Shown: piece after piece, positions 34,195 to 45,057 of the stretch
Layout: every line of letters begins with the position of its first letter
Position numbering within the stretch: position 1 is the stretch's first letter
NCBI GenBank assembly: GCA_018436925.1
Contig: JAHDKI010000009.1
Location: 147,968-211,967, forward strand
DNA: 64,000 bases
Source: Syntrophaceae bacterium
Lineage (GTDB): Bacteria > Desulfobacterota > Syntrophia > Syntrophales > Smithellaceae
Direction of reading: 5' to 3'
Position numbers and translations under genes: made by a program
Notes under the pieces: generated by a model
Seen by the model: the letters and a program-made list of their open reading frames with translations, nothing else
The model's database searches: none
Told to the model about the DNA's origin: nothing

Positions 34195-35388
34195 TTGAGA
34201 ATCGTAAGTATTCAAAGTTATGAGGAAATTTGCGAAACATTGCGGGCCGTCGGCGTCGATCCATACGGTATCGGCCTCATGGCAAAAAAGGCTTGCCATG
34301 TCAATTTGCTGATCCAGAACCAGTCCTGCAAAGTCGCCAACATTCTCAAACAGGAAATGCTTTCGCTGGGGGGGGATGCCGCAGTTGCGCGCGGCTCCGT
34401 CTCGTGCAGCCTGGAGAAAACCGATGTGCTTCTCATGGGAACGCGCAAGCAACTGGATTTCCTCACAGACAGGCTGGCAAGACAGCCATTTGGTCTTGCC
34501 GACCTCGGAGAAGAAATCGGCCGGGTTTTGGAAAACCATATCCGCAGTGCATTCGTCTGGAAGACTTCGCGTCGCGAGATTGATCTTTCGGACCGCACAC
34601 AAATCATGGGCATACTCAATGTGACCCCGGATTCCTTTTCCGACGGAAACCTGTATCTTGATCCGGAAAAAGCGATCGATGCCGCCCTTAAAATGGCCGA
34701 TGACGGAGCGGATATTATCGACGTCGGCGGAGAATCCACGCGCCCGGGCGCAAAGCCCGTTTCTGTCGACGAGGAAGTCAGGCGAGTGACGCCGGTTATT
34801 GAAGCGATCTGCAAGAAAACCTCTCTGCCGGTTTCCGTGGACACCACCAAAGCGGACGTGGCTCAAAAAGCCATGGAGGCGGGCGCTGAAATCGTCAATG
34901 ATATCAGTTCACTTAACTCAGACAGCCGAATGGCGGAGACCGTTTCGCACCTCAAACCGGCGCTGATTTTAATGCATATGCGCGGGACACCCGAAACGAT
35001 GCAGGCAGGCGATCTCCATTATGACGACTTAATGGGTGAGATTGTCTTCTTTCTTCAAAAAGCGGTGGATCGCGCCCTTAAAGCGGGCCTGGACAGAGAA
35101 AACCTGGTGATCGATCCGGGGATCGGATTCGGCAAAACGCCGGAAGATAATCTCAAGATTCTGAAGAATCTTTCCGAATTGAAAAGCCTGGGATTGCCGA
35201 TTCTGGTCGGCTCGTCAAGAAAATCGTTCATCGGCTCGATAACCGGCGAAGAGCCGCACAAGAGGCTGGAAGGAACCGCCGCATCGGTTGCAGCCGCCAT
35301 TTACGGCGGAAGTCGGATTATCCGGGTTCATGATGTGGCGGCCATGAAGAAAGTCGCGGCGCTTACCGATGCGATCATCAAGGCTTGA
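34195..35388 (+). CDS. folP: Dihydropteroate synthase with N-terminal extension
   Basis: Condenses p-aminobenzoate with hydroxymethyl-dihydropterin pyrophosphate in folate synthesis. The core (about residues 135-395) contains 'IMGILNVTPDSFSDG', 'DVGGESTRPGA', 'NDISS', 'LMHMRGTP', and 'GSSRKSFI', which are the substrate-binding motifs. The core is preceded by about 130 residues not found in E. coli FolP; similar extensions occur in other anaerobes. The start is TTG 34195, with GGGTGAG six bases before it. It belongs to the tilS-ftsH-folP-acpS-tsaE run. Confidence 0.95.
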   Translation: MRIVSIQSYEEICETLRAVGVDPYGIGLMAKKACHVNLLIQNQSCKVANILKQEMLSLGGDAAVARGSVSCSLEKTDVLLMGTRKQLDFLTDRLARQPFGLADLGEEIGRVLENHIRSAFVWKTSRREIDLSDRTQIMGILNVTPDSFSDGNLYLDPEKAIDAALKMADDGADIIDVGGESTRPGAKPVSVDEEVRRVTPVIEAICKKTSLPVSVDTTKADVAQKAMEAGAEIVNDISSLNSDSRMAETVSHLKPALILMHMRGTPETMQAGDLHYDDLMGEIVFFLQKAVDRALKAGLDRENLVIDPGIGFGKTPEDNLKILKNLSELKSLGLPILVGSSRKSFIGSITGEEPHKRLEGTAASVAAAIYGGSRIIRVHDVAAMKKVAALTDAIIKA

Positions 35389-35403
35389 GAATAGAGGGTG
35401 GCG

Positions 35404-35784
35404 ATGATTTACGGCACAGGTATTGATCTGGTGGATAATCGGCGGATTGAAAAAATCATCGAAAAGTGGGGAGATAAATTTCTGGATCGCATTTTCACGC
35501 CCGGAGAAATTGCCTATTGCCGCAAACACGCCCAGGCCTCCATTCATTTCGGGGCCAGGTTTGCCGCCAAGGAATCCTTTCTCAAGGCGATGGGAATCGG
35601 CCTTGGACAGGGTGTGCGACTGCGGGACATCGAGGTTGCCAATGCGGAAAGCGGGAAACCGGAGCTCATTCTTTCAGGGGAGGCCCACAGGCGGGTTTTG
35701 GACGAAGGAATCGCCGATATTCACTTGAGTTTGACCCACACGGAAAAATACGCTTCAGCATTTGTCCTGTTGGAAAAAAAATAA
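35404..35784 (+). CDS. acpS: Holo-[acyl-carrier-protein] synthase
   Basis: Attaches 4'-phosphopantetheine from CoA to apo-ACP. The 126-residue protein begins 'MIYGTGIDLVDNRRIEKI' (Asp near residue 8 binds Mg) and has 'ARFAAKESFLKAMG' with the catalytic Glu, plus 'HLSLTHTEKYASAFVLL'. ATG 35404 with AGAGG six bases upstream is favoured over an in-frame GTG at 35398. The gene is 15 bases after folP. Confidence 0.95.
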   Translation: MIYGTGIDLVDNRRIEKIIEKWGDKFLDRIFTPGEIAYCRKHAQASIHFGARFAAKESFLKAMGIGLGQGVRLRDIEVANAESGKPELILSGEAHRRVLDEGIADIHLSLTHTEKYASAFVLLEKK

Positions 35785-35808
35785 AAAAATGATAAATGGG
35801 CCGCTCCG

Positions 35809-36294
35809 ATGACAGATGAGGCATCGATTGAAATTCTTTCCACCGGCGCGACGGTGACGCATCGGATGGGAACCGTCGTTGGAAAGGCGGCCCTGCCCGG
35901 AGATGTCATCGCGCTTTCGGGTGAGTTGGGTTGCGGAAAAACCTGCTTTACAGGAGGCATCGCGGAGGGTCTCGGCGTTGAGCGGACTTTCGCCATCACC
36001 AGCCCGACGTTTACACTGATCAACGAGTATCCGGCAAAATGCCGTTTGTATCACATGGACGTCTATCGTCTCGGCGGTGCGGCGGATCTCGACGATTTGG
36101 GGTTTGACGATATTCTGGCCTCGGAAGGCGTTGTCGTGATCGAATGGGCCGACCGGATATCCGGGGCGCTGCCTCAAGACGCGATGCATGTCCATTTCGA
36201 ATATATCGATGAGACGCGGCGGAAAATATCGTTGCGGGGGGACAAAAAGCGCATACAAGAACTGGCGAAAGCCATCAAGACGGAGGTTGAATAA
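35809..36294 (+). CDS. tsaE: tRNA threonylcarbamoyl-adenosine biosynthesis ATPase
   Basis: TsaE (YjeE) is the small ATPase that, with TsaB and TsaD, makes t6A37 on ANN-reading tRNAs. The 161-residue protein shows the P-loop '[18 protein letters not shown]', switch region '[12 protein letters not shown]', 'LYHMDVYRL', and '[11 protein letters not shown]'. It lies 24 bases after acpS and is followed by the aspartate kinase start two bases past its stop. Confidence 0.95.
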   Translation: MTDEASIEILSTGATVTHRMGTVVGKAALPGDVIALSGELGCGKTCFTGGIAEGLGVERTFAITSPTFTLINEYPAKCRLYHMDVYRLGGAADLDDLGFDDILASEGVVVIEWADRISGALPQDAMHVHFEYIDETRRKISLRGDKKRIQELAKAIKTEVE

Positions 36295-36296
36295 TT

Positions 36297-37517
36297 ATGG
36301 GGCTGGTGGTTCAGAAATTCGGGGGAACATCTGTAGCGGACATCGCAAAAATCAAGAATGTCGCCAAAAAGGCCATTCGGGAAAAACAGGCGGGTAATGA
36401 GGTGCTGGTCGTTTTATCGGCGATGGCCGGAGAGACCGACCGTCTGATTGCGCTGGCCCATCAGGCTTCAGAAACGCCGGATGAAAGAGAGTATGACTCT
36501 CTGATCTCAACGGGGGAACAGGTCACTATTTCTCTTCTGGCGATGGTGCTCAACGAAATGGGATATCCGGCCAGATCGTTTCTGGGGTTCCAGGTTAAAA
36601 TCCTGACCGACAAGGCTTACAAGAAAGCCCGAATCGCCATGATCGATACGGACGTCATCCGCAAAGAGCTTGCAAAAGGGAAAATCGTTGTTGTGGCCGG
36701 TTTTCAGGGCGTGGATGAAGAAAACAACATCACCACGCTGGGACGAGGCGGTTCCGATACCAGCGCGGTGGCGCTGGCCGCGGCGCTCAACGCTCAGCAA
36801 TGCGATATCTATACGGATGTGGACGGTGTCTATACCACCGATCCGAACATCTGCGCCAAAGCGCGCCGTCTCGACCGGATCTCCTACGATGAAATGCTGG
36901 AAATGGCCATGACCGGCGCCAAAGTGCTTCAGCCGCGTTCGGTGGAGATGGCGAAAAAGTACGACGTGCCCCTGTATGTAAAATCAACGTTTTCCGATAA
37001 AGGCGGAACTCTTGTGACGAAGGAGGATAAAGACATGGAGAAAGAGGTAGTATCAGGCATTACGTATGATCGCGATCAGGCGAAGATCACCGTCATTCAT
37101 GTTCCGGACAAGCCGGGCATTGCGGCGAGTCTCTTTACGCCTTTGTCAGAAAGAAACATCAGCGTGGATATGATCATTCAAAACGCCAGCGCGGAGGGAT
37201 TTACCGATTTGACCTTCACGGTATCCAAAAAAGACGTCAAAGAAGCGCAAAAAATCGTTGAGGCGACCGCAAAGGTCATCAATGCCAAGAGCGTGGACGT
37301 CGATGACGATGTCGCCAAAGTGTCGATTATCGGCGTGGGCATGGTCAGTCATTCCGGCGTGGCCGCTAAAATGTTCAAAACCATGTCCGACGAAGGCATC
37401 AACATTATGATGATCAGCACCTCGGAAATTAAAATATCCTGCATCATCAAAAGAAAGTACACGGAACTGGCCGTCATGGTGCTTCACGACGCCTTCGGGT
37501 TGGAAAAGAAAAAGTAA
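36297..37517 (+). CDS. lysC: Aspartate kinase
   Basis: Phosphorylates aspartate, the entry to lysine, threonine and methionine synthesis. The 406-residue monofunctional enzyme has '[13 protein letters not shown]', '[16 protein letters not shown]'-type region ('[13 protein letters not shown]'), '[18 protein letters not shown]', and '[10 protein letters not shown]'. Two ACT domains make up the C terminus (about 265-405), containing '[18 protein letters not shown]', the usual feedback-inhibition site. ATG 36297 is immediately after tsaE, and the stop overlaps the next ATG by one base. Confidence 0.96.
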   Translation: MGLVVQKFGGTSVADIAKIKNVAKKAIREKQAGNEVLVVLSAMAGETDRLIALAHQASETPDEREYDSLISTGEQVTISLLAMVLNEMGYPARSFLGFQVKILTDKAYKKARIAMIDTDVIRKELAKGKIVVVAGFQGVDEENNITTLGRGGSDTSAVALAAALNAQQCDIYTDVDGVYTTDPNICAKARRLDRISYDEMLEMAMTGAKVLQPRSVEMAKKYDVPLYVKSTFSDKGGTLVTKEDKDMEKEVVSGITYDRDQAKITVIHVPDKPGIAASLFTPLSERNISVDMIIQNASAEGFTDLTFTVSKKDVKEAQKIVEATAKVINAKSVDVDDDVAKVSIIGVGMVSHSGVAAKMFKTMSDEGINIMMISTSEIKISCIIKRKYTELAVMVLHDAFGLEKKK

Positions 37518-38017
37518 TGTCCGTCCTTTTGAGGCAGCTTCGGGGAATCATCATTGTGGGCGCGGCCACGGCGATGATTCCCTTTTTTTTATCAGCCTAC
37601 AGCCTGATGTCTGGCCCGGTTCCGCCGGCATACGCCGACCAGCAGCCTCAGACTGAAATCGTCAAGCTCATCCATGCCGAAGCCGGCAATGGCATTTATT
37701 TTATTCCAGCGGGTGAAGCCCCGGGGCTGATAAGGAAAGCGGGACGATCTGCGTCAAAAAAGCAGCTGGATGCGGCGGAGAGACTGGCGTTGGGTCTGCC
37801 CATCGACATCAACTCGGCAACCGAGGAGGAGCTCATGCTGATTCCGGGAATCGGTCCGGTTATGTCAGACCGAATTATTGCCGGAAGGATTTTATTGGGG
37901 CGCTATGACGACGTGAATCAACTGACGGGCATCAAAGGCATTAAAGAAAAAACCTTGAAGAAAATCTCTCCATATCTTTATGTGGACGGGGAAAAGCCAG
38001 AGCGTCAGCCACGCTGA
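37517..38017 (+). CDS. ComEA-like helix-hairpin-helix exported protein
   Basis: A 166-residue protein with an N-terminal membrane/signal segment (about 8-30) and a C-terminal helix-hairpin-helix domain of ComEA type ('DINSATEEELMLIPGIGPVM' and 'GIKGIKEKTLKKISPYL', about 95-155). ComEA binds incoming DNA in the periplasm during transformation; short HhH proteins of this type also occur in non-competent bacteria, so function is not certain. It overlaps lysC by one base and its 3' end overlaps the converging transglycosylase gene by 13 bases. Confidence 0.78.
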   Translation: MSVLLRQLRGIIIVGAATAMIPFFLSAYSLMSGPVPPAYADQQPQTEIVKLIHAEAGNGIYFIPAGEAPGLIRKAGRSASKKQLDAAERLALGLPIDINSATEEELMLIPGIGPVMSDRIIAGRILLGRYDDVNQLTGIKGIKEKTLKKISPYLYVDGEKPERQPR

Positions 38018-38640
38018 GTGTTTCGAAAATCTTCGTAAAAAGCCAAAACACGCCGGACGTAGTTTTGTGTTTCCCGATAGGGAGGCACGGCATTGCCGTA
38101 CTTGGCGACAGCCGTTTCGCCAGCGTTATACGCGGCCAGGGCCAGCGTCAGGTTCCCTTTATAAATATTGAGCAGGTAGCGAAGATAGCGAGCGCCGCCT
38201 TCAATGTTGTCGGCCGGATGGAAAGCGTCTTCAACATTGAGAAAGGACGCCGTTTTGGGCATAAGCTGCATGAGCCCCTGGGCGCCTTTGGGGGAAACGG
38301 CCTGATGATTGAAGTTGGATTCCGCCTTGATGACGGCTTTAATCAGCGCCTCGTCCAGATTGAACTTCGTGGCGGCCTTCTGAATGATCTTGTCGAATTT
38401 TTTTATGTCGATCCCGGCGGGGAAATGGATCCTTTTTTCCTTCATGATCATGACATATTTGGCATTGGGATTGGACGGAACGTTGGTCAGGTGAATCACG
38501 CCGTCTTCGTCTTCGTATTTGTAAATATCCGATGCGGCTGAATCCGGAAAAGACAATCCCAAAAGACAGGCCGACGCCAGAGAGGCTGAAAACAGGGCGA
38601 TGCGCAAAATCAAAGTGTTCCTATTCAATTTGAAAAACAT
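38005..38640 (-). CDS. Lytic transglycosylase with DUF4124
   Basis: A 211-residue exported murein hydrolase. A signal peptide (about 8-33) is followed by a short DUF4124 module (about 36-60, 'IYKYEDEDGVIHLTNVP') and an SLT domain (about 85-205) with catalytic Glu in 'AVIKAESNFNHQAVSPKGA' and 'GLMQLMPKTA', then 'NIEGGARYLRYLL' and 'ALAAYNAGETAV'. It cleaves peptidoglycan glycan strands. Small SLT proteins of this kind often open the wall for envelope machines. It runs opposite to the surrounding genes. Confidence 0.92.
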   Translation of the reverse strand: MFFKLNRNTLILRIALFSASLASACLLGLSFPDSAASDIYKYEDEDGVIHLTNVPSNPNAKYVMIMKEKRIHFPAGIDIKKFDKIIQKAATKFNLDEALIKAVIKAESNFNHQAVSPKGAQGLMQLMPKTASFLNVEDAFHPADNIEGGARYLRYLLNIYKGNLTLALAAYNAGETAVAKYGNAVPPYRETQNYVRRVLAFYEDFRNTQRG

Positions 38641-38775
38641 GGCGGTATCCTAGTCAATCATTGGAAATTCTTCAAGTAAAAAAACAATCTATCCCTTGGC
38701 GGTTTTCTAATAGTTATATCGAGCCGGATGGGCGCAAACTTTAGGGCGTTCATCGTTTCGGATTCGTGTTTCTTC

Positions 38776-38804
38776 TTGACACTCCAGAACATCGATGATA
38801 ATTG
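38776..38804 (+). promoter_or_regulatory. Promoter of tRNA-Pro
   Basis: TTGACA (38776-38781), a 17-base spacer and TAATTG (38799-38804) end 30 bases before the tRNA. The remaining bases between 38641 and 38775 show no supported feature. Confidence 0.65.
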
Positions 38805-38834
38805 CTGCCCATGTCAATGAAATAAAAGACATGT

Positions 38835-38911
38835 CGGGGCGTGGCGCAGTCTGGTAGCGTATCTGAATGGGGTTCAGAGGGCCGGTGGTTCAAATCCACT
38901 CGCCCCGACCA
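38835..38911 (+). tRNA. tRNA-Pro (anticodon GGG)
   Basis: A complete cloverleaf of 77 bases with encoded CCA. The acceptor stem is CGGGGCG/CGCCCCG and the anticodon stem TCTGA/TCAGA encloses ATGGGGT with anticodon GGG at 38869-38871 (reads CCC/CCU). T-loop TTCAAAT is intact. It stands alone, with its own promoter. Confidence 0.95.
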
Positions 38912-39071
38912 TTTTTCCAGTTCGATGGATTTCATTATTCTGCACTCACTTAGGTCTTGATCAGGATCATTTTTCTTGCATAAAAGCGGATTATCCATTA
39001 GATGACAACCGATTCGGGCCTGCGCGGGGCCGATGAATATCGGTCGCCGGATGATCAGAACGTAATCCGTG

Positions 39072-39101
39072 TTGACACCAATCCGCGCGCTGAAATAAGA
39101 T
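39072..39101 (+). promoter_or_regulatory. Promoter of tRNA-Leu
   Basis: TTGACA (39072-39077), an 18-base spacer and TAAGAT (39096-39101) lie 15 bases before the tRNA. No gene is seen between 38912 and 39071. Confidence 0.65.
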
Positions 39102-39116
39102 AAATCCTCGAAAAAG

Positions 39117-39202
39117 GCGAGAGTGGCGGAATTGGCAGACGCACTGGACTTAGAATCCAGCCCGCCTTGCGGTTAGGGGTTCAAGTCCCCTCTCTCGCAC
39201 CA
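39117..39202 (+). tRNA. tRNA-Leu (anticodon TAG)
   Basis: An 86-base class II tRNA with a long variable arm and encoded CCA. Acceptor GCGAGAG/CTCTCGC; the anticodon stem CTGGA/TCCAG encloses CTTAGAA with anticodon TAG at 39151-39153. It precedes the trigger factor gene by 28 bases and may be co-transcribed with it. Confidence 0.96.
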
Positions 39203-39230
39203 AAATACAAAAAGTAAGGAGACAGGATCC

Positions 39231-40556
39231 GTGAGTGAAGTTGCCGTCAAAGTCGAAGATTTAAGCCAGGTCAAAAAGAAGATATCGTTTGAAATTCCGT
39301 GGACCGATGTGAAAGAAGAGATGGACAGCGTCTATCGCGAGATCGGGAAGAAAGCGCGGATCAAAGGGTTTCGGCCGGGAAAAGTGCCCAGAAAAGTCCT
39401 GGAGAACTATTTCAAGGCGGATGCGGAAAATGAGACGGTGACCAATCTCATCAATAAGCACTATTGGCAGGCTCTTGAAGATCGAAAAATGGTCTCTCTG
39501 TCGCGGCCCGATATCGAGCAAGACGGCTTGAAACCGGAGGCGGCATACTCCTTTAGCGCAACGTTCGAAACGGAGCCGGACTTTGCTCCTCAAGGATATG
39601 AAGGCATTGAAATCGAGAAAACCAAAACGGTCGTGACGGAAGAGAATCTCGAAACCCGGCTCAAAGAAATCCGGAAAATGTTTTCCACGATGGTGGATGT
39701 GACCGACGGACGGCCGAGCATCATGGGAGATTTTGTGACCATCGATTTTGACGGAACGCTCGACGGCGAAGCGCTGCCGGAGCTGAAAGCCGAAGGTTAT
39801 CTGCTGGAGCTGGGATCCGGGCGATTCGTTCCCGGCTTCGAACAGCAAGTCGTCGGGATGACCGTCGGAACCACCAAAGACATCAACGTGACCTTCCCGG
39901 AAGATTATCATGAAAAGAAAATGGCCGGCAAGGAAGTCATTTTCTCTGTCGCGCTCAAGGAACTTAAAGAACAGAAGCTTCCTGAAATCGACGACAACTT
40001 TATTAAAAACTTCGATAAGTACGAAACGCTTGACGACCTGAAAAACGACGTTCGCAAATCCCTGGAAGAGCAATGTACACGAGCCGATGACGCCAAATTC
40101 CACGAAACCCTCATCGAAGAGCTGCTTAAAATCAATTCGTTTGAGGCGCCCCCGTCGCTTGTGGAACGACAGGTCTTCTATATGATGTCCGATACACAAA
40201 GGCGGATGACGGCCGCGGGAATGGATCAGAAAAACGCCATGGAGCTGAGTTTCAGAATGCATGACCAGCTCAAACCGGAAGCCGAAAAGTCGGTTCGGTC
40301 TTTTCTGCTCATTAAGAAAATCGCCGAGAAAGAAAATATCTCCGTAAGCGATGCGGATATCGAGCAGCATCTGAGGGAGCTGGCCGAGATGCATGGACGG
40401 GATTATGAGGCTATTAAGGCGGCCTTCGACGACGAGGAGCGCCGCAACGGCCTTCAGACGGATCTGTTGCAAAAAAAGATATTTGACTTTATCGAAAGCA
40501 AGGCCAATATTAAGGTCGTTGAAAAGATCGGGATGGAAACGGAGGCGGCAAAGTGA
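39231..40556 (+). CDS. tig: Trigger factor
   Basis: Ribosome-associated chaperone and prolyl isomerase, 441 residues starting at GTG 39231 behind AAGGAG. The ribosome-binding signature '[17 protein letters not shown]' is near residue 43; the FKBP-like PPIase domain spans about 150-240 ('[15 protein letters not shown]'), and the helical C-terminal chaperone part completes it. It starts the tig-clpP-clpX-lon cluster found in many bacteria, and its stop overlaps the clpP start by 4 bases. Confidence 0.96.
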   Translation: MSEVAVKVEDLSQVKKKISFEIPWTDVKEEMDSVYREIGKKARIKGFRPGKVPRKVLENYFKADAENETVTNLINKHYWQALEDRKMVSLSRPDIEQDGLKPEAAYSFSATFETEPDFAPQGYEGIEIEKTKTVVTEENLETRLKEIRKMFSTMVDVTDGRPSIMGDFVTIDFDGTLDGEALPELKAEGYLLELGSGRFVPGFEQQVVGMTVGTTKDINVTFPEDYHEKKMAGKEVIFSVALKELKEQKLPEIDDNFIKNFDKYETLDDLKNDVRKSLEEQCTRADDAKFHETLIEELLKINSFEAPPSLVERQVFYMMSDTQRRMTAAGMDQKNAMELSFRMHDQLKPEAEKSVRSFLLIKKIAEKENISVSDADIEQHLRELAEMHGRDYEAIKAAFDDEERRNGLQTDLLQKKIFDFIESKANIKVVEKIGMETEAAK

Positions 40557-41155
40557 ATCTGATTCCTATGGTGGTGGAGCAAGACGGGCGGGGGGAACGG
40601 GCTTTTGACATCTATTCCCGTCTGCTGAAAGACCGCATCATTTTTCTGGGAACGGCCATTGACGACAACGTCGCCAATGTCGTTGTCGCTCAGATGCTGT
40701 ATCTGGAGGCCGAGGATCCCGATAAAGAGATATTCTTTTATCTCAATTCGCCCGGAGGTCATGTCAGCTCCGGAATGGCGATTTATGACACGATGCAGTA
40801 CATCAAGCCGCCGATTTCAACCGTGTGCATGGGGCAGGCGGCCAGCATGGCGGCGGTGTTGCTGGCGGCGGGCGAAAAAGGAAAACGCCTCGCGCTTCCA
40901 CATTCGCGGATTCTGATTCATCAGCCTCTGGGCGGTTTCCAGGGACAGGCCACAGACATTGACATTCAGGCCCGTGAAATTCTGAGACTCAAAGACGAGC
41001 TCAACCAAATTCTGGCGGATTTGACCGGCCAGTCGCTCGACAAGGTCATTTCCGACACGGAAAGGGATTACTTCATGACCAGCCGCCAGGCTAAAGAATA
41101 CGGATTAATTGACGAAATAGTAGTTAGAAAAATATCGTCGCCTGTCGGCGCATGA
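40553..41155 (+). CDS. clpP: ATP-dependent Clp protease proteolytic subunit
   Basis: A 200-residue serine peptidase that forms the 14-mer degradation chamber with ClpX. The catalytic Ser is in '[18 protein letters not shown]' and the His in '[14 protein letters not shown]', with Asp further on ('SDTERDYFM'). The start is GTG 40553 overlapping the trigger factor stop, preceded by GGAGGCGG. Confidence 0.97.
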   Translation: MNLIPMVVEQDGRGERAFDIYSRLLKDRIIFLGTAIDDNVANVVVAQMLYLEAEDPDKEIFFYLNSPGGHVSSGMAIYDTMQYIKPPISTVCMGQAASMAAVLLAAGEKGKRLALPHSRILIHQPLGGFQGQATDIDIQAREILRLKDELNQILADLTGQSLDKVISDTERDYFMTSRQAKEYGLIDEIVVRKISSPVGA

Positions 41156-41177
41156 CAGGATTGCAAGGAGTCAACAC

Positions 41178-42440
41178 GTGATTAAACGCAGTAAAGACAA
41201 CAGAATGGGGCAGGGTATGCTTTTTTGTTCATTTTGCGGCAAGATGCAAAGCGAAGTTCGCAAGTTGGTCGCGGGACCGACCGCATACATCTGTGATGAA
41301 TGTATTGAGTTATGCCGCTGCATTGTAGAAGAGGAAGAAAAATCCGTTGATAAAGGGTCGAAAAATGTTCTTCCCGAACCCAAAGAAATTAAGAAATTTC
41401 TTGATTCTTATGTTATCGGTCAGGAAAAAACGAAGAAAATTCTATCTGTAGCGGTTTATAATCATTACAAAAGACTTTTCTCCAATGTCAGTACAACAGA
41501 CGGCGTGGAAATCCAGAAAAGCAACGTACTGCTGATCGGTCCCACCGGTTCCGGAAAGACGCTTTTGGCCAAGACGCTTGCGAAATTTCTCAATGTTCCC
41601 TTTACGATAGCTGATGCCACCACCCTTACGGAAGCCGGTTATGTCGGTGAAGATGTGGAAAATATCATTCTCAGCCTGCTGCAAAATGCCGACTACGACG
41701 TGGCTCGGGCTTCAAAAGGCATTGTTTACATTGATGAAATAGACAAAATCGCCAAAAAGTCGGGGAATCCTTCCATAACCCGGGACGTTTCCGGTGAAGG
41801 CGTGCAGCAGGCCCTGTTGAAAATCATGGAAGGAACGATGGCCAACATACCTCCCAAAGGCGGCAGAAAGCATCCGCAGCAGGAATTCATTCAGGTGGAT
41901 ACCACCAATATCCTGTTCATTTGCGGGGGCGCCTTCAACGACCTGGAAACCATCATTTCCAAGCGCATCGGCACCAACACGATGGGATTCGGGGCGGAGA
42001 TCAAAAGCAAAAAGGAAAAGCGCGTCGGTGAAGTCTTAGCCGAGGTGCGCTCGGAAGATCTGCTGAAATTCGGTCTGATTCCGGAATTCATCGGCAGACT
42101 CCCGGTGATCACCACGCTCGACGATCTGGACGAGGCCGCCCTGGTGCGGATTCTTCTGGAACCGAAAGATGCGATTATCAAGCAATATAAAAAGCTCTTT
42201 GAGTTGGAAAACGTGAATCTGAAATTCACCGACGGCGCGTTGCGTTGTGTCGCAAAACTCTCAATGGAGAGAAAATCCGGCGCGCGTGGGCTTCGGTCCA
42301 TCCTGGAAAACACCATGCTCGAAGTGATGTACGACATTCCCTCTCAACGCGACATCAAAGAATGCGTGATCAGCGAGGAAGTCGTTATGAATAAGGAAAA
42401 ACCCATTCTGATATACGATACGAAATCGGAAACCGCATAA
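41178..42440 (+). CDS. clpX: ATP-dependent Clp protease ATP-binding subunit ClpX
   Basis: AAA+ unfoldase that feeds proteins to ClpP, 420 residues. The N-terminal C4 zinc domain has '[11 protein letters not shown]' and 'CDECIELC'; the AAA module has Walker A '[15 protein letters not shown]', Walker B '[12 protein letters not shown]', pore loop 'GYVGEDVE', and the ClpP-contact loop 'IGF'-like segment ('TMGFGAEI'). Start is GTG 41178 with AAGGAG seven bases upstream. It lies between clpP and lon. Confidence 0.97.
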   Translation: MIKRSKDNRMGQGMLFCSFCGKMQSEVRKLVAGPTAYICDECIELCRCIVEEEEKSVDKGSKNVLPEPKEIKKFLDSYVIGQEKTKKILSVAVYNHYKRLFSNVSTTDGVEIQKSNVLLIGPTGSGKTLLAKTLAKFLNVPFTIADATTLTEAGYVGEDVENIILSLLQNADYDVARASKGIVYIDEIDKIAKKSGNPSITRDVSGEGVQQALLKIMEGTMANIPPKGGRKHPQQEFIQVDTTNILFICGGAFNDLETIISKRIGTNTMGFGAEIKSKKEKRVGEVLAEVRSEDLLKFGLIPEFIGRLPVITTLDDLDEAALVRILLEPKDAIIKQYKKLFELENVNLKFTDGALRCVAKLSMERKSGARGLRSILENTMLEVMYDIPSQRDIKECVISEEVVMNKEKPILIYDTKSETA

Positions 42441-42460
42441 ATCAGGAAAAAGGAAGCTCC

Positions 42461-44875
42461 ATGTCAGAAGAAAACGAAAATATTTTCTCCGATCAGGACA
42501 AGACAAACGTGATTCCGCTTTTGCCTTTGCGGGATGTGGTTGTCTTTCCTCATATGATCGTGCCTCTTTTTGTCGGCAGAGAAAAATCCATCGCCGCGCT
42601 CGAATCCGCCATGAAATATGAAAAAGGCATCTTCATGGTGGCGCAGAAAAATGCAAAAAAGGACGACCCCGGCGAAGAGGATATTTATACCGTCGGCACC
42701 ATCGGCATCATCATCCAGCTGTTGCGTCTTCCGGATGGAACCGTCAAAGTGCTGGTCGAAGGGAAAAATCGCGGAATGATTAAAGAATATCTTCCCAATG
42801 AAGATTTTTTCCTGGTCAAGATCAAAGAAATCGAAGATATCGACGACGACGGAAACGACGTCCGGAAGAAAGCTCTGATGCGCAGCATCAAGGAGTCTTT
42901 CGAACTTTATCTCAAACTCAGCAAAAAAGTTCATGTCGAAATGATGGGAACCATCGCGGCCATTGAAGATCCCTCAAAACTGGCGGATGTCGTTGTGACC
43001 CATTTGAACGTCAAACTCGAAGACAAGCAGAAAATTATGGAAGTTTTCAATATCGGCGAGCGTCTGGAAGCGATTTATTCGCTCATGCTTTCCGAAATCG
43101 AAATCCTCCAGGTTGAAGAAAAGATCAAACGGCGCGTCAAAAAGCAGATGGAAAAGACGCAGAAGGACTATTATTTAAACGAGCAGATGCGCGCCATTCA
43201 GAAAGAAATGGGGGAGAAAGACGATTTCAAAAATGAAATCGCAGAGCTGGAAAAACGGCTGAAGCAAAAGAAGCTTTCTGAAGAAGCCACCAAGAAAGTC
43301 CGCCAGGAAATCAAAAAGTTGCAAATGATGGCGCCGATGTCCGCCGAGGCAACGGTCGTGCGGAATTATATCGACTGGATTCTGGATATGCCCTGGTCGG
43401 ACGTCACGGAAAACAAATATACACTGGCCGAATCCGAAGCCATCCTTGATGAAGATCATTACGGCCTCAAGAAGGTGAAAGAAAGAATCATCGAGTATCT
43501 GGCCGTTCAATCCCTGGTCAAGAAAAATAAGGGGCCGATCCTTTGTCTGGTCGGACCGCCCGGCGTCGGGAAGACGTCCATCGCCAAATCGGTGGCGCGC
43601 GCGACAAACCGGAAATTCGTTCGAATTTCCCTGGGCGGCGTCCGCGACGAGGCTGAAATCCGCGGTCACCGCAGAACGTATATCGGCGCGATGCCGGGAA
43701 AGATCATCCAGTCTCTTAAAAAGGCGGGATCGAACAATCCGGTTTTCTGCCTTGATGAGGTCGATAAACTCAGTTCCGATTTTCGCGGGGATCCTTCTTC
43801 CGCGCTTTTGGAAGTGCTTGATCCGGAACAGAACGTCGCTTTTAACGACAACTATCTGGATCTGGATTACGACCTGTCCGACATCATGTTCATCACGACT
43901 GCCAATGTGCTGCAAACCATTCCGGCCCCACTGCAGGACAGAATGGAAGTCATCCGTATCGCCGGTTACACTGAACAGGAAAAACTGCAGATCGCGAAAA
44001 AATATCTAATCAGCAAGGAAATGGAGGCCAACGGGCTCAAAGAAGAAAATATTGAATTTGCCCGCGGAGCCCTGCTGCGGATTATCCGCCAGTACACGCG
44101 GGAAGCGGGCGTGCGGAATCTCGAACGGGAAATCGCCTCCATTTGCCGGAAAGTCGCCAAGGAGCTGGTGAAAACCCAGCCCGCAAAAAAAATTCTGATT
44201 GCGGCCAATACCGTCCCGAAGTATCTGGGCGTGCCGAAATTCCGCCACGGCGAAACCGAAGGCAAGGATCAGGTCGGCCTTACCGTCGGCTTGGCCTGGA
44301 CGGAAGTGGGCGGCGAACTGCTCGCCATTGAGGCGTGCATCATGGAAGGCACCGGCCGCATGGTGATGACGGGAAAACTCGGCGACGTTATGCAGGAATC
44401 CGTTCAGGCGGCCTTAACCTACGTGCGGGCACGGGCGGAGCGCTATGGCCTGCCGAAAAATTTCTATAAAAAAATCGATATACACGTCCATGTTCCCGAA
44501 GGAGCGATTCCCAAAGACGGGCCGTCGGCGGGCATCGCCATGGCGACCTCCATTGCCTCCGCGTTGATGAAAAAGAAGGTTCGGGCGGACGTCGCCATGA
44601 CCGGCGAAATCACCCTGCGAGGCAGAGTGCTTCCGATCGGCGGCCTGAAGGAAAAGATTCTGGCCGCGCACCGTGGCAATATCAAGACCGTCATTATTCC
44701 CAAAGACAACGAGAAGGACATCTCGGAAGTGCCGGCCAATGTCCAGAAAACGCTTGAAATCATCTTTGTCGAGCATATTGATGAGGTGTTGGACATCGCG
44801 CTTCTCAAGGAGGAGGAAAATTTCAGCAAGCCGCTCACGGCGGATATGGCGGTCAGTTCACAACCGGTCAATTAA
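42461..44875 (+). CDS. lon: ATP-dependent protease La
   Basis: An 804-residue Lon protease: N-terminal substrate-binding LON domain (about 15-210, '[20 protein letters not shown]'), a helical linker, an AAA+ module with Walker A '[15 protein letters not shown]', and a C-terminal Ser-Lys protease domain whose catalytic Ser is in '[15 protein letters not shown]' and Lys in '[10 protein letters not shown]'. Full length for the family. It degrades misfolded and regulatory proteins and closes the tig-clpP-clpX-lon group. Confidence 0.97.
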   Translation: MSEENENIFSDQDKTNVIPLLPLRDVVVFPHMIVPLFVGREKSIAALESAMKYEKGIFMVAQKNAKKDDPGEEDIYTVGTIGIIIQLLRLPDGTVKVLVEGKNRGMIKEYLPNEDFFLVKIKEIEDIDDDGNDVRKKALMRSIKESFELYLKLSKKVHVEMMGTIAAIEDPSKLADVVVTHLNVKLEDKQKIMEVFNIGERLEAIYSLMLSEIEILQVEEKIKRRVKKQMEKTQKDYYLNEQMRAIQKEMGEKDDFKNEIAELEKRLKQKKLSEEATKKVRQEIKKLQMMAPMSAEATVVRNYIDWILDMPWSDVTENKYTLAESEAILDEDHYGLKKVKERIIEYLAVQSLVKKNKGPILCLVGPPGVGKTSIAKSVARATNRKFVRISLGGVRDEAEIRGHRRTYIGAMPGKIIQSLKKAGSNNPVFCLDEVDKLSSDFRGDPSSALLEVLDPEQNVAFNDNYLDLDYDLSDIMFITTANVLQTIPAPLQDRMEVIRIAGYTEQEKLQIAKKYLISKEMEANGLKEENIEFARGALLRIIRQYTREAGVRNLEREIASICRKVAKELVKTQPAKKILIAANTVPKYLGVPKFRHGETEGKDQVGLTVGLAWTEVGGELLAIEACIMEGTGRMVMTGKLGDVMQESVQAALTYVRARAERYGLPKNFYKKIDIHVHVPEGAIPKDGPSAGIAMATSIASALMKKKVRADVAMTGEITLRGRVLPIGGLKEKILAAHRGNIKTVIIPKDNEKDISEVPANVQKTLEIIFVEHIDEVLDIALLKEEENFSKPLTADMAVSSQPVN

Positions 44876-44898
44876 TGGGGATTTCCTGATTTTATCCC

Positions 44899-44927
44899 TT
44901 GACAAGGAATCCCAATGTTGCTAGAAG
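44899..44927 (+). promoter_or_regulatory. Promoter of the tRNA-Val/tRNA-Asp unit
   Basis: TTGACA (44899-44904), a 17-base spacer and TAGAAG (44922-44927), 23 bases before tRNA-Val. Confidence 0.65.
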
Positions 44928-44950
44928 CCTTCGATCCTCTTTGGGAAAGG

Positions 44951-45026
44951 GGGCGGGTAGCTCAGCTGGAAGAGCGCCACGCTTACACCGTGGATGTCAC
45001 AGGTTCGAGCCCTGTCCCGCCTACCA
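44951..45026 (+). tRNA. tRNA-Val (anticodon TAC)
   Basis: A 76-base cloverleaf with encoded CCA. Acceptor GGGCGGG/CCCGCCT (first pair G-U); the anticodon stem CCACG/CGTGG encloses CTTACAC with anticodon TAC at 44984-44986. It is paired with tRNA-Asp 31 bases downstream. Confidence 0.96.
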
Positions 45027-45057
45027 GATGAGGACCAAAAGAATAAAAAGATTTTTT

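Noticed and set aside
39261..40472. 403-codon minus-strand frame opposite tig
   Set aside because: Fully contained opposite trigger factor, with composition typical of a shadow frame.
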